A stretch of 64,000 nt of DNA from Alicyclobacillus fastidiosus (GCF_026651875.1 NZ_CP104067.1:2356001-2420000), one strand, 5' to 3'; shown: positions 19,158 to 28,982, counted from the first letter of the stretch. Notes: a model not told the origin generated them from the sequence alone. Program-made: numbers and translations.

Positions 19158-20512
19158 TGAAATTGTGGCAGAAGATGGTGGACGACGTCGTACAGGCCTT
19201 CGAAGCCGGGCGCACGGCCGTCTGGGGCACCAAGCGCATCATCCGCACCACGACGCCTGCAGACGTGCCTCTGTCCGGGGTCTTGCACTGGCAATTGTCG
19301 ATCCCGGCCGTATTCTCCTCCGATCCCGTCTCAAACCGCGTCGCCCTCGGCCTCGGCGCAGCCGAGGTGCTGCACGGGACGGGGCCTGACGCCATGGGAG
19401 ACATCCAAGCGGCCATCCGCTCACTGGACGACCCGGAAGTGGCGATTACGTGGTTCGGCGGATTTGCGTTTGACCCGACGCAGCCGGTGGCGGGTGCGTT
19501 ACAGGGCTGGCCACACGCATTGTGGTTTGTCCCGACTTTGACATTGATGCGAGAAGCGGGTTCAGACTGTGTGACCGTCACCGTCGTGGTCCCCGCTCAG
19601 TGGGACGCGGCAGCCGTTCGCAAGACGTTGGCCGATATCTGCACGGAGCTTCAGAAATCCCCTAGTGACATCGAAGTGAAATCAACTGCGTCGCAGGCGC
19701 GGCCAGAGGTTGGGGCGGTGCACGACGAAGGCTCGTGGCGGCAACTCGTCGAGACGGCTGTAGGTGAACTCCAACGCGGAGATTTACACAAAGTCGTGTT
19801 GGCCCGTCAAACGCCAGTCGATGTCCAGGTTTCACTCGGCGAGGCGCTTGCACGCGTGCTCGACGCGTACGGAAGCAGCCATGTGTTCGCCATGCTGTGG
19901 GAGCAAAGGTGGCTCATCGCGGCGAGTCCGGAACAGCTCGTCCGCGTCACCGACGGCACGATGGCGGTTGATTGCCTAGCAGGCACGGCCGACCGCAGCG
20001 CAGACGCCGCGACTGACGAGGCGCTCGCAGGCGCACTCTTTAGCAGCGAAAAGAACCGCATCGAACACGCGGCTGTGGTACGAGTCGTGGTGGACCGGCT
20101 CAAGCTCGTCGCAGAGGACATCACCGTGCCTCGTGCGCCGGTGATCAAGAAATTGGCCAATGTTCAACACCTGTATACGCCGATTCGCGGGCGTCTGCAG
20201 CCTGGCATGCACCTGTTTGATGCCGCCCGGCTCCTCCATCCGACGCCGGCGGTCGGAGGCGTGCCGCTGGCAGGCGCGCTGCAGTTCATTCGCCAGCACG
20301 AGGGCTGGCCGCGCGGATATTACGCGGGCGCGATTGGATTCGTCGACACCGCGGGGAGTGGCCTCCTCAGCGTCGCCTTGCGCAGCGCCGCCGTCGCCTA
20401 CCCGCGTGCGACGCTGTATGCGGGGTGCGGCATCGTTGCGGCGTCGGACCCAAACGAGGAATGGCGAGAGACAGAAATGAAATTGAAACCGATGCGACTC
20501 GCGCTCGGGTAA
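19157..20512 (+). CDS. menF: Isochorismate synthase MenF
   Basis: MenF converts chorismate to isochorismate, the entry step of menaquinone synthesis. The ~451-residue protein shows the chorismate-enzyme core: LHKVVLARQ, SPEQLVRV, the catalytic-region DCLAGTADR, SEKNRIEHAAVV, LYTPIRGRL, the PTPAVGGVP loop and YYAGAIGF. The ATG at 19157 shares its first base with the menE stop; a GTG three bases earlier is the alternative. The order F-D-H within the operon follows the pathway. Confidence 0.92.
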   Translation: MKLWQKMVDDVVQAFEAGRTAVWGTKRIIRTTTPADVPLSGVLHWQLSIPAVFSSDPVSNRVALGLGAAEVLHGTGPDAMGDIQAAIRSLDDPEVAITWFGGFAFDPTQPVAGALQGWPHALWFVPTLTLMREAGSDCVTVTVVVPAQWDAAAVRKTLADICTELQKSPSDIEVKSTASQARPEVGAVHDEGSWRQLVETAVGELQRGDLHKVVLARQTPVDVQVSLGEALARVLDAYGSSHVFAMLWEQRWLIAASPEQLVRVTDGTMAVDCLAGTADRSADAATDEALAGALFSSEKNRIEHAAVVRVVVDRLKLVAEDITVPRAPVIKKLANVQHLYTPIRGRLQPGMHLFDAARLLHPTPAVGGVPLAGALQFIRQHEGWPRGYYAGAIGFVDTAGSGLLSVALRSAAVAYPRATLYAGCGIVAASDPNEEWRETEMKLKPMRLALG

Positions 20513-20524
20513 GGGGATGTGGGA

Positions 20525-22267
20525 ATGGCAAACTGGGATTTGTGGCCGGTTCATTCGTTTGTCGATGGACTGGTTGCGGCAGGTGTGCGGCAAGCGGTGA
20601 TTTCGCCCGGCTCGCGCAATACGCCGCTCACTTTGGCATTCGCCGAGCAGCCAGACGTTCAAGTGTACACGCATATGGACGAGCGGTCCGCCGGATTCTT
20701 TGCGTTGGGACTGGCGCGATCGACGAATGCGCCAGTCGTGCTCTGCTGTACGTCGGGCACGGCTACGGCCAATTATTACCCGGCTGTCATGGAGGCGTTT
20801 GAGGCCCGCGTGCCACTGATTGTCGTCACGGCCGACCGGCCGCATCAACTTCGCGACGTCGGCGCCAATCAGGCGGTCCGTCAACCAGGAATGTACGCGG
20901 GGCACGTAAAGTGGGCCCTCGAGATGCCAGTCCCGGACGGATCAGTCGGGATCGCTCGCCACGCCGCGGCGATGGCGGGCCGCGGCGTGGCGGTGGCACT
21001 CGCGTCGCCCTGTGGGCCGGTACATATCAATTACCCGTTCGTGGAACCGCTGCTGCCGCCTCTGCGCGCGGACCTGGACGCTTCGCACCGCGTGCCGGTC
21101 CCCAAGCTCTATCGCCCGCTGGCGGGTCAGCCGGCCGCCGCGGCGACGGACCGGTTACACGCCGCGTTGCGCTCGGCCGAGCGCCCGTTGTTCGTCCTCG
21201 GGCCGCAGTCGTCCGCTCTGCTGGCGAGGGCGGTGGCGGCGTTTTGCGACGCTGAGGGGATTCCTCTGTTCGCGGACGTGTTGTCGCAGGCGAGATTTCT
21301 CGATGGGCTTCCTTCCTCTACGCAAATCGCACACTACGACATGCTCCTTCTCGCCGCAGGCGACAGAGCACCGTTGCCGGATGTGGTCGTCCGCTTTGGC
21401 GCACAGCCGACGTCGAAGTCGCTAGCGGGCTTTTTCCAGCGCATGCCGGGCCAGACGCAGGTATTCGTCGTCGACGACACCGAGTGGTACCGCGATGCTT
21501 CGTTTGTCGCCACCGACGTCATCGCGGGTGACGAGTTGTCGCTCGTGCGGCGCCTGGCGTCACAACCGCTCGACCAAGGCGCCCGCTGGCAGGACCATCT
21601 GCAGCTGTGGCGGCGCGCAGACGGGGTGGTGCGCGCACAAATCGAGGCGTTCACTGAGGAGCATTGGTTTGAAGGGAGCGCCATGCGGTCGTTGGTCGAT
21701 GCGCTGCCGGCAAACACGCAACTGTTTATCGGCAATAGCCGTCCCATTCGCGATCTCGACGCACTCGTCAACCCCTCCCGCCCTCCGCTCGCGGTGTTTG
21801 GCAACCGAGGGGTCAGCGGCATCGACGGGATTGTCTCGACCGCGTTCGGCATCGCGGCGGGAGGCGCGTCGCATCCGACCGTTCTCTGCGTGGGCGACGT
21901 ATCCTTTTATCACGATTTAAACGGCCTGCTCGCCGCCAGGCGATTTGAAATTCCACTCACCGTCCTCTTGATTCACAACGACGGCGGCGGGATTTTTCAA
22001 CACCTCAGCCAAGCGCAGCGAAGTGAGACACTCGAGTACTTCACGACGCCGCACGGACTCGATTTTCAGGAGATCACGCAGGCGTATGGCGGTGTGTTCA
22101 CACGCGTCGGGAACGCCGAGGAGCTCGCGCGGGCGGTGCGCCAGGCAACCGGGGAGCAAAAGGGGCTTCAGGTCATCGAGGTTCGGTTTGGAAATGCCGA
22201 GAGTGCGGCACTGTATCGGAAATTGCAGCGCCTCGCCCAGGATGCGGTACAGGCGGTGGTGGAGTGA
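20525..22267 (+). CDS. menD: 2-Succinyl-5-enolpyruvyl-6-hydroxy-3-cyclohexene-1-carboxylate synthase
   Basis: MenD is a thiamine-diphosphate enzyme joining isochorismate and 2-oxoglutarate. The ~580 residues show ISPGSRNTPLTLAF, the DERSAGFFALGLA glutamate region, CTSGTATANYYPAV, the GNSRPIRDLD segment, GNRGVSGIDG and the ThDP-binding GDVSFYHDLNGL with IHNDGGGIF. The ATG at 20525 has AAGGGGA seven bases upstream, better placed than the GTG at 20519. It overlaps menH by four bases. Confidence 0.95.
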   Translation: MANWDLWPVHSFVDGLVAAGVRQAVISPGSRNTPLTLAFAEQPDVQVYTHMDERSAGFFALGLARSTNAPVVLCCTSGTATANYYPAVMEAFEARVPLIVVTADRPHQLRDVGANQAVRQPGMYAGHVKWALEMPVPDGSVGIARHAAAMAGRGVAVALASPCGPVHINYPFVEPLLPPLRADLDASHRVPVPKLYRPLAGQPAAAATDRLHAALRSAERPLFVLGPQSSALLARAVAAFCDAEGIPLFADVLSQARFLDGLPSSTQIAHYDMLLLAAGDRAPLPDVVVRFGAQPTSKSLAGFFQRMPGQTQVFVVDDTEWYRDASFVATDVIAGDELSLVRRLASQPLDQGARWQDHLQLWRRADGVVRAQIEAFTEEHWFEGSAMRSLVDALPANTQLFIGNSRPIRDLDALVNPSRPPLAVFGNRGVSGIDGIVSTAFGIAAGGASHPTVLCVGDVSFYHDLNGLLAARRFEIPLTVLLIHNDGGGIFQHLSQAQRSETLEYFTTPHGLDFQEITQAYGGVFTRVGNAEELARAVRQATGEQKGLQVIEVRFGNAESAALYRKLQRLAQDAVQAVVE

Positions 22268-23088
22268 TGGACGGTGCGCTTCGCACGATGGAGGTTCGCG
22301 GCGTGCAGTACCGGGTCTACGAGGCGGGGACGGGCACGCCCCTCCTCATGCTCCACGGGTTTACGGGCAGCCACCAGGTCTTTCAACCGGTCGTGGCCGC
22401 CCTTGGGAAAAAGTTTCGCTGCGTCATCCCGGACTTGCTCGGCCACGGTCAAACCGATGCGCCATTGGCGCCGAGTCGCTATACGATGGCGGAGACGCTG
22501 GCTGACCTAGCCTGCCTTTTGGACGAACTCGAGATCTCGCGAGCGCACGTATTCGGCTATTCGATGGGGGGGCGCATCGCCCTCTCCTTCGCCGTCGCGT
22601 ATCCACATCGCGTCCATCGACTTGCTCTCGAAGGCGCGTCTCCCGGATTGCCTACGGAGGAAGAGCGGCGAGCGAGGCGCGCTTCCGACGAAGCGCTCGC
22701 AACCAAGTTGGAGCGCCAGGGGATTGTAGCGTTCGTTCGGGATTGGGAGGAGGTGCCTCTCTTTGCGTCCCAGAAACGTCTGCCTGAGGAGCGGTTTATG
22801 CAACAGCGCGATATTCGCGAATCGCAGCGCGTAGAGGGCCTGGCCGCTAGTCTGCGGGGCATCGGCACGGGGGCTCAACCGTCGATGTGGCCACATCTGC
22901 AACAAATCGAGGCGAAGACGCTGCTCATCACCGGAGAGCTAGACCGGAAATTTACCGGGATCGCGTCCGAAATGTCCGCGCAGATCCCGCGCTGTGACAA
23001 GGTGGTCATCGCAAATGCGGGGCACACTCCGCACGTCGAGGAACCGCTGCCCTTTACACGAGTGCTGACAGACTTCTTGACGTCGTAA
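22264..23088 (+). CDS. menH: 2-Succinyl-6-hydroxy-2,4-cyclohexadiene-1-carboxylate synthase
   Basis: MenH eliminates pyruvate from the MenD product. It is an alpha/beta hydrolase of 274 residues with the nucleophile elbow GYSMGGRIAL, the oxyanion motif LHGFTGSHQ, the aspartate region LLITGELDRKFTG and the catalytic histidine in NAGHTPHVEEP. The GTG/ATG start overlaps the menD stop. It is the last men gene in the run; menC, which would act next, is absent from the window. Confidence 0.9.
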   Translation: MMDGALRTMEVRGVQYRVYEAGTGTPLLMLHGFTGSHQVFQPVVAALGKKFRCVIPDLLGHGQTDAPLAPSRYTMAETLADLACLLDELEISRAHVFGYSMGGRIALSFAVAYPHRVHRLALEGASPGLPTEEERRARRASDEALATKLERQGIVAFVRDWEEVPLFASQKRLPEERFMQQRDIRESQRVEGLAASLRGIGTGAQPSMWPHLQQIEAKTLLITGELDRKFTGIASEMSAQIPRCDKVVIANAGHTPHVEEPLPFTRVLTDFLTS

Positions 23089-23182
23089 CCGCATACGCCG
23101 CGTAAGCACGCGGTTGGCGAACTTGGGCCGCGTTCCTCTTTTCGCAAAGGATACATTTTGTAAATGGACAGGAGGGACTGAT

Positions 23183-24433
23183 GTGTTGGACGTTAGGGGC
23201 GGCTGGGAACAGGCGCTGATGGTCGTCTTTGTAGTCGTCGGCCTGGGGTTGATTGTGAGCAAGCTGTCCGAGAAGCCGCGGGTCCCGGACGTCGCCGTCT
23301 TTTTGGTGCTTGGCATTCTCATTGGCCCAGCGGTGTTACACCTGGTGAGTGCACCCAGTGAATCACAAGCAAACCAGTTCATCGTCTACCTTGGAGCGAC
23401 CGTGATCTTGTTCGACGGCGGGCGGTCCGTGCGCTTTGACGTGCTGCGCCGCGTGTACATCAGCATCGCACTGCTCGTCACGACAGGCGTACTCATCAGT
23501 GCCTTCGTCGTCGGGGTCGCCGTGCACTATTTGCTCCACGCGCCGTGGGTCTGGTCGTGGTTGTTGGCGTCCGTCGTCGCGTCGACCGATCCCGCCACCC
23601 TCATTCCCGTATTCCGCCGCGTGCCCATCGTCGAGCGCCTACAGCAGACGATGGAGACCGAATCCGCGTTTAATGACGCCACGGCTTCCGTCCTGGTGTT
23701 GATGCTGATGACGGCAGTACAAACTGGTGGTCATCTGTCGGTGGGGCCGGCGGTGCTCAAGTTCTTCTACGACGCCTTAATCGGCCTCGCCGTCGGCGTG
23801 GTGTTCGGACTCGCGACGATGTTCACGGTGTCGAAGCGGGCTTGGGGTGTCTTTCACGAGTTCGGGTCTATCGTCATGCTGGTGTGTGCCGTCGGATCGT
23901 ATGTCGTCGCCAGTTGGTTTGATGCGAGTGGATTCATGGCCGCCTTCGCGGCGGGCGTGATCACGGGGAACGGAAAGTCGTTTGGCTGGTCCCTTGCCGA
24001 CGAGACCGAGTCGCATATCGAGCATACGGGCAGCGTGCTCACGATGATCTTTCGCATTCTGATCTTCGTCCTGCTCGGCACACAGGTGAATTTCCACGCC
24101 GTGGCGGCGCATTTGTGGGGCGGATTGCTGATTGTGGCCGTCCTGATGTTTGTCGCGCGACCGGCGACGGTGCTTGGCTCTGTGCTGTTTGACGGCATGG
24201 CGCGCTGGAATGCGCGCGAGGTCGCGTTGATGACCTGGGTTCGCGAGACAGGTGTCATTCCGGCGGCACTTGCAGGTACGGCTGTGGCGAAGGGGATTCC
24301 CCAGGCACAGACGATTTTAGCTGTCACATTCTTGGCGATTCTGTGTACGATTTTGATTCAGGCGACGAGTACCGGTGCCGTGGCCAAGCGATTGGGCCTC
24401 GGCCGCGACGAGCAGAGCAAAGATGATTTGTGA
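23183..24433 (+). CDS. CPA1-type Na+(K+)/H+ antiporter
   Basis: This is an integral membrane protein of ~416 residues with roughly twelve hydrophobic helices, of the monovalent cation/proton antiporter (Na_H_Exchanger) family. The ion-binding region reads ASTDPATLIPVF followed by TESAFNDATASV, where the ND step corresponds to the paired acidic/polar ion-binding residues of NhaP-like carriers. The GTG at 23183 is used because AGGAGGG sits seven bases upstream. It follows menH by about 95 bases. The transported ion cannot be told from sequence. Confidence 0.85.
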   Translation: MLDVRGGWEQALMVVFVVVGLGLIVSKLSEKPRVPDVAVFLVLGILIGPAVLHLVSAPSESQANQFIVYLGATVILFDGGRSVRFDVLRRVYISIALLVTTGVLISAFVVGVAVHYLLHAPWVWSWLLASVVASTDPATLIPVFRRVPIVERLQQTMETESAFNDATASVLVLMLMTAVQTGGHLSVGPAVLKFFYDALIGLAVGVVFGLATMFTVSKRAWGVFHEFGSIVMLVCAVGSYVVASWFDASGFMAAFAAGVITGNGKSFGWSLADETESHIEHTGSVLTMIFRILIFVLLGTQVNFHAVAAHLWGGLLIVAVLMFVARPATVLGSVLFDGMARWNAREVALMTWVRETGVIPAALAGTAVAKGIPQAQTILAVTFLAILCTILIQATSTGAVAKRLGLGRDEQSKDDL

Positions 24434-24465
24434 CCTGTCTATGCTTTGTGTAGCGACTTGTGTCG

Positions 24466-24496
24466 TTTTACATCGAACCTTTACAAAGTCTTTACA
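24466..24496 (+). promoter_or_regulatory. Pho-box-like TTTACA repeats upstream of pstS
   Basis: Three TTTACA hexamers lie at 24467, 24480 and 24491. The last two have the 11-base period expected for PhoP dimer sites (consensus TT(A/T/C)ACA with five-base gaps), the first is two bases out. They sit about 95 bases before pstS, suggesting induction at low phosphate. No phoPR genes are in the window. Confidence 0.6.
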
Positions 24497-24588
24497 CCAT
24501 ATCTATTTGATATTCATATAGCCTTGTTATCCTGACCCCGTTAGGACAAATCACGACGACCAAAAAGGGGTCAGGGAGGAAACATCAA

Positions 24589-25737
24589 ATGTCTCTTCAC
24601 TCAAGCAAAATGTTCGCCGGAGTTGCAGCGCTCGCCGCTATCGTCGCGGTAGTCGGTTGTGGAACGAACAATACATCATCCAATGCCACGTCCAATTCGG
24701 CTTCCAACGGCACCTCTGCAGGCGCGGGAAACGCGAGCACTACAGGCCCAGTCAGCCTTTCGGAATCCGGTTCATCACTTCTCTATCCCCTCTTTAACGA
24801 CCAATGGATCTCGGCGTATCAGTCCGCAAATTCCAACGTGCAGATGACGGCCGCTTCCACCGGCAGCGGCACGGGTATCTCGCAAGCTATCGCGGGCACG
24901 GTCGACATCGGCGCCTCGGACGCTTATCTCGCAGATGCGCAAATGCAACAGTCACCTGGCATGCTCAACATTCCTGTGGCGATATCCGCTCAGCAGATCA
25001 TGTACAACCTGCCAGGGGTTAAAGGTCATTTGAAACTGTCGGGCGACGTCATCGCGCAGATTTACGAAGGCAAGATCAAGTTCTGGGACGATAGTGCCAT
25101 CCGCGCGTTGAACCCGGGAGTAACACTGCCACACCAAGGCATCATCCCGATTACTCGGTCGGATAGCTCCGGCGATACGTTCTTGTTCACGCAGTTCCTG
25201 ACAGACACCAATACCACATGGAAGAACTCGACCGCGTACGGAACGTCCGTCTCCTGGCCGTCGCTCTCCTCAGAGGTGGGCGCTAAGGGCAACAACGGCG
25301 TCGTCGATGCGCTCGCGAAGAACAAGTACAGCATCGGTTACGTGGGCATCAGCTGGCTGAGCAAGGCGACGCAGCAAGGTCTTGGATACGCGGCGCTGCA
25401 AAATAAGGACGGTAAGTTCGTCCTGCCGACGGCTGCCGACATTCAGGCCGCTGCAAGCCAAGGCGCGCAAAACGTGCCGAAGGACGAGCGCATCTCGCTC
25501 ATCTACGAGCCGGGCGCAAACTCCTATCCAATCATCAACTTTGAGTATCTGATTGTGAAACAGACACAGAAGAACGCCTCCTATGCGACGGCGATGAAAG
25601 ACTTCTTGAACTGGGCGATCGACCCGAGCAAGGGGAACAGCTCGAAGTATTTGGCACCTGTCAACTTCCTGCCACTGCCAAGCAATGTCGAACCGCTGAG
25701 CCAGGCGCAGATCAATTCGATTCAAGCAGGTCAATAA
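24589..25737 (+). CDS. pstS: Phosphate ABC transporter substrate-binding lipoprotein PstS
   Basis: PstS captures phosphate outside the membrane and hands it to PstCA. The 382-residue precursor has a lipoprotein signal with the lipobox VVGC, then a Ser/Thr/Asn-rich linker. The phosphate-binding segments SESGSSLLYPLF, STGSGTGISQAIAG and TRSDSSGDTFLFTQFL match the PstS fold. It begins the pstSCA operon. The ATPase pstB and phoU are not next to it but 7 kb away on the other strand. Confidence 0.95.
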   Translation: MSLHSSKMFAGVAALAAIVAVVGCGTNNTSSNATSNSASNGTSAGAGNASTTGPVSLSESGSSLLYPLFNDQWISAYQSANSNVQMTAASTGSGTGISQAIAGTVDIGASDAYLADAQMQQSPGMLNIPVAISAQQIMYNLPGVKGHLKLSGDVIAQIYEGKIKFWDDSAIRALNPGVTLPHQGIIPITRSDSSGDTFLFTQFLTDTNTTWKNSTAYGTSVSWPSLSSEVGAKGNNGVVDALAKNKYSIGYVGISWLSKATQQGLGYAALQNKDGKFVLPTAADIQAAASQGAQNVPKDERISLIYEPGANSYPIINFEYLIVKQTQKNASYATAMKDFLNWAIDPSKGNSSKYLAPVNFLPLPSNVEPLSQAQINSIQAGQ

Positions 25738-25769
25738 TCCACCTTAGCAACTGATGGAGGCTAAATGTT

Positions 25770-26780
25770 ATGCGGCGTGTTTCAAACGCCTCCAAAGCAG
25801 CGGACCGAGTGTTTCAGCTGGCTACTGGCATCTGTGCCAGTAGCCCGGTGCTGTTTTTGTTGGCGATAGCCATCATAGTCGTCGTTCAATCGATGCCGAC
25901 CGTACACTACATGGGTTGGCAGTTTCTTAGCACAATCAAGTGGGACATGGGTAACCTGTACGGCGCGATGATTCACAAGCATGGCGTCAGCGTACCGGCT
26001 GGTGCATCTTACGGCGCTCTCGTGTTCATCGTCGGCACCGTCGCGAGTTCACTGCTCGCGTTGGTCATCGCGATTCCGGTATCCATTTTGACAGCCATGA
26101 TCTTGGCGTATCGCGTCCGGGGACCCATCGGCTTTGTGCTCAGTGTTCTCGTCGAGCTCCTAGCCGGCATCCCAAGTGTCGTGATTGGACTCTGGGGAAT
26201 CCTCGTGTTGGCACCGTGGATTGCGCACCACTTCGGTCCCTTCCTCAAGGGAATTTTCGGTTTTATTCCGTTTTTTGGCGGCGATATTGGCAGTGGATAC
26301 GGACTTTTGACGAGCGGTATTGTGCTCGCTATCATGATTATCCCCATCATCACCGCGACGACGCGCGACCTGTTTCGTCAGGTACCCTTGTTGGCTCGCG
26401 AAGGAGGTCTTGGCCTCGGGATGACCACCTGGGAAACCGTTCGTTATATTTGCCTGCCCTACATTAAAGACGGCCTCGTGGGGGCTGTCGCACTTGGTTG
26501 GGGACGCGCTATGGGCGAGACGATGGCCGTCTTGATGGTCAGTGGCAACGCCATCAACATCTTGCCGCACAATCTCTACAGTCCGATTTCCACGATGGCC
26601 GCGTTCATCGCCAACCAGTTGGACAGTGCGCAGACTGACGCATCTGGAATGGCGGTGCATGCCCTGTCGGAGATGGCCATGGTACTCCTCGCCATCACGG
26701 TGTTTACAAATCTGCTGGCTAGATTTCTCGTCAATCGAAGAGCGGGACGGAGATCGGTGAAGGTAGGTGCGAATGGATGA
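25770..26780 (+). CDS. pstC: Phosphate ABC transporter permease PstC
   Basis: This 336-residue permease has about six to seven membrane helices. The binding-protein-dependent transport signature (EAA loop) reads AREGGLGLGMTTWETVRYI, and SVLVELLAGIPSVVIGLWGI is the conserved membrane stretch of PstC. The ATG at 25770 is preceded by GGAGG. Its stop overlaps the pstA ATG by four bases, indicating coupled translation of the two permease subunits. Confidence 0.95.
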   Translation: MRRVSNASKAADRVFQLATGICASSPVLFLLAIAIIVVVQSMPTVHYMGWQFLSTIKWDMGNLYGAMIHKHGVSVPAGASYGALVFIVGTVASSLLALVIAIPVSILTAMILAYRVRGPIGFVLSVLVELLAGIPSVVIGLWGILVLAPWIAHHFGPFLKGIFGFIPFFGGDIGSGYGLLTSGIVLAIMIIPIITATTRDLFRQVPLLAREGGLGLGMTTWETVRYICLPYIKDGLVGAVALGWGRAMGETMAVLMVSGNAINILPHNLYSPISTMAAFIANQLDSAQTDASGMAVHALSEMAMVLLAITVFTNLLARFLVNRRAGRRSVKVGANG

Positions 26781-27637
26781 TTCAAGCTCGTCGCACGCGG
26801 AGAAAGGTGTCCGGTTACATCGGTTGGGGCTTTGCTTGGCTCGCGGGAGCGCTGGTCGTGTTCGCGCTGTTCGACCTCATCGCGTCCGTGGTTTGGCACG
26901 GTGTTAGGGCCTTTCGGTGGTCGATGTTAGTGCAACCGACGCAGGGGGTGGCAGGGGGCCTCGAAAACGCGATTCTCGGTACGTTTGAGTTGGTGCTCAT
27001 CGCCATCGTGTTTGCGGCCCCGCTGGGGATTTTAGGCGGGGTTTACACGTCGGAGTTCGCTGGCACGCGCACGGCGGGCATCGTGCGCTTCTTGGCGGAA
27101 GTACTCTCCGGCGTACCGTCCATCGTGATTGGGTATTTTGGCTATCTGTTGATGGTACTGCACTGGCACTGGGGTTTTTCCGCGCTCGCCGGCGGCATCG
27201 CGCTCACCATCATGATGCTTCCGTACATTCTCCGGACGACGGAGACCAGTTTGCGGCAAGTGCCCTACGCTCAGCGCGAAGCTGCGTGGGCACTAGGAAT
27301 GACCCGTTTCCAGGCGATTAGCCGAACCATTTGGCGACCCGCTGCCGGCGGCATCGCGACAGGGATTTTGTTGGCCGTCGCCATTGGCTTAGGGGAAACC
27401 GCTCCGCTCTTGTACACAGCAGGCTGGAGCACGCACAATCCGACCGGGCAGTTGACGAACCAACAGGTCCCGTACCTGACATACATCGTCTGGGACTATC
27501 TCGACCAGCCCTACGAAGCTGCGCGCAACCTCGCCTATGCAGCCGCATTCGTACTGCTTGTGGTGATTCTCGTCATCCAGTTAGGCGTTCGCGCCCTCGT
27601 TTGGAAATCTTCGGGGTTCGGTCGGCACAACAACTAA
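26777..27637 (+). CDS. pstA: Phosphate ABC transporter permease PstA
   Basis: PstA is the second membrane subunit of the phosphate importer, 286 residues with about six helices. It shows GGVYTSEFAGT, LSGVPSIVIGYFGY and the EAA-loop sequence QREAAWALGMTRFQAISR. It overlaps pstC and is followed by a terminator hairpin at 27675, so the + strand pst operon ends here without pstB. Confidence 0.95.
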   Translation: MIQARRTRRKVSGYIGWGFAWLAGALVVFALFDLIASVVWHGVRAFRWSMLVQPTQGVAGGLENAILGTFELVLIAIVFAAPLGILGGVYTSEFAGTRTAGIVRFLAEVLSGVPSIVIGYFGYLLMVLHWHWGFSALAGGIALTIMMLPYILRTTETSLRQVPYAQREAAWALGMTRFQAISRTIWRPAAGGIATGILLAVAIGLGETAPLLYTAGWSTHNPTGQLTNQQVPYLTYIVWDYLDQPYEAARNLAYAAAFVLLVVILVIQLGVRALVWKSSGFGRHNN

Positions 27638-27674
27638 CTAATACCACGGCTACAAGGACATGCAAATGAATAGG

Positions 27675-27707
27675 ATAAGCGGAGAGGACATTTTCTTCTC
27701 CGCTTAT
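27675..27707 (+). terminator. Hairpin ending the pstSCA operon
   Basis: ATAAGCGGAGA and TCTCCGCTTAT pair perfectly (11 bp) around an 11-base loop, followed by TTG. The tail is short on T, so termination may be only moderately strong. Its position just after pstA rules out the upstream start at 27660 for the next gene. Confidence 0.7.
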
Positions 27708-27751
27708 TTGTGCCGGTGGGGAAAGTTGTCGAAACCCAGAATCAAATCGAG

Positions 27752-27780
27752 TTGTCCAGTTCCACTCAGGCGTTTACAAT
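27752..27780 (+). promoter_or_regulatory. Sigma-A promoter for the glycosyltransferase operon
   Basis: TTGTCC (27752-27757) and TACAAT (27775-27780) are 17 bases apart. Transcription would begin near 27787, twenty bases before the proposed ATG at 27807. Confidence 0.7.
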
Positions 27781-27806
27781 ACTATGTGTGGAATGTTGCC
27801 AAGGGG

Positions 27807-28982
27807 ATGAGACCATTGCACCGCGTTTTGCTCTTAACGGCGTCATTTGGCGCCGGGCACAACCAAGCGGCGTACGCAGTGCAGGAGGCCCTCAAGGAGA
27901 GAGGCGCGTCCGCCGAGGTTGTGGACTATGTGAGTCTGTTGAACCCGGCCTTGAGATCATTTGCAAAATTTAGCTTGATCCAGGGCGTTCAAAAGGCACC
28001 TGGTCTGTATGGATTGTTTTACAAGTCAATGTCGAGGATAGAGCCAGACTCCCCGTTGCAGCGGTACGTCAATCACATTGGCATTACGCGGATTCAGGAT
28101 TATATCGACCTGTTTGCGCCAGATGTCATCGCGAGTACCTTTCCGACGCCGATGGGGGTCGTGGGCGAATTGCGGAGACACGGCATCGTCCAAGCGCCAA
28201 ATGTGTCCATCGTGACGGATTATACGGCGCATCGGCAGTGGTTTCACGAGTACTCCGACCACTATTTCGTCGCCACCGACGAGGTTCGGCGGGACTTGGT
28301 GCGCTATGGAGTGGACGAACGGCGAATCGATGTCTTTGGCATTCCGCTCCGCCGGAAGTTTAGTGCCGACGCGGTCGGATTCTTGCGGAGTCACCGCCAA
28401 GATCTGATTTTGCAACTCGGTCTGTCGCCGGACATCCCAATTGTCCTTTTAATGGGCGGTGGGAGCGGCGTTCTCGGGGACACGTCCGACTGGGAGACGT
28501 TTATTCAGACTTCAGGATTGCAATATCTCATCGTGTGTGGTCAAAATCGTCGCTTGGAACGCAGGTTTGCGCAGCTCGCGAACGATAAAGTGCGAGTGTA
28601 CGGATTTACGAGCGAGATCGACAGATTGATGGCCGCAGCGGACGTCATCGTCACCAAACCAGGGGGGCTCACGCTGACCGAATCGATGGCGATTGGCCTG
28701 CCGATGGTGCTGTTCAAACCGATTCCTGGCCAGGAGGAAATCAACGCCGATTACGCGGTCCGAGCCGGAGTGGCCGTGCGGGCGCAACATGCAGAAGAAG
28801 CGCAAGCTTTTCTGCAGAAAATCATGCACCAACCGCACATTCTCCAGGACATGCGGCGCGCGGCGGAGAGAGTCCCGGTGCTTGGGGCGGCGGAAAACAT
28901 TGCGTCACGCCTGATCGATCTCGCCGGTGGTACCGTCACAAGTCCCTTACAGGCGTTCCCGTCAGAGTTACAAATGACCTAG
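27807..28982 (+). CDS. MGDG-synthase-like glycosyltransferase (UgtP/MurG-like fold)
   Basis: This GT28-type enzyme of ~391 residues has the N-terminal MGDG_synth domain (LLLTASFGAGHNQAAYAV) and the C-terminal nucleotide-sugar domain with MGGGSGVLGD, VCGQNRRLERRF and the donor-binding stretch TKPGGLTLTESMAIGLPMV, then PIPGQEE. Relatives add glucose or galactose to diacylglycerol at the inner membrane face. The ATG at 27807 is chosen because a promoter ends at 27780; its ribosome site (AAGGGG) is too close, so the start is uncertain and a GTG at 27786 is possible. It opens a four-gene operon. Confidence 0.82.
   Translation: MRPLHRVLLLTASFGAGHNQAAYAVQEALKERGASAEVVDYVSLLNPALRSFAKFSLIQGVQKAPGLYGLFYKSMSRIEPDSPLQRYVNHIGITRIQDYIDLFAPDVIASTFPTPMGVVGELRRHGIVQAPNVSIVTDYTAHRQWFHEYSDHYFVATDEVRRDLVRYGVDERRIDVFGIPLRRKFSADAVGFLRSHRQDLILQLGLSPDIPIVLLMGGGSGVLGDTSDWETFIQTSGLQYLIVCGQNRRLERRFAQLANDKVRVYGFTSEIDRLMAAADVIVTKPGGLTLTESMAIGLPMVLFKPIPGQEEINADYAVRAGVAVRAQHAEEAQAFLQKIMHQPHILQDMRRAAERVPVLGAAENIASRLIDLAGGTVTSPLQAFPSELQMT

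Noticed and set aside
27660..27806. Upstream start at 27660 for the first glycosyltransferase
   Set aside because: It lies inside the pst terminator and before the promoter at 27752-27780.
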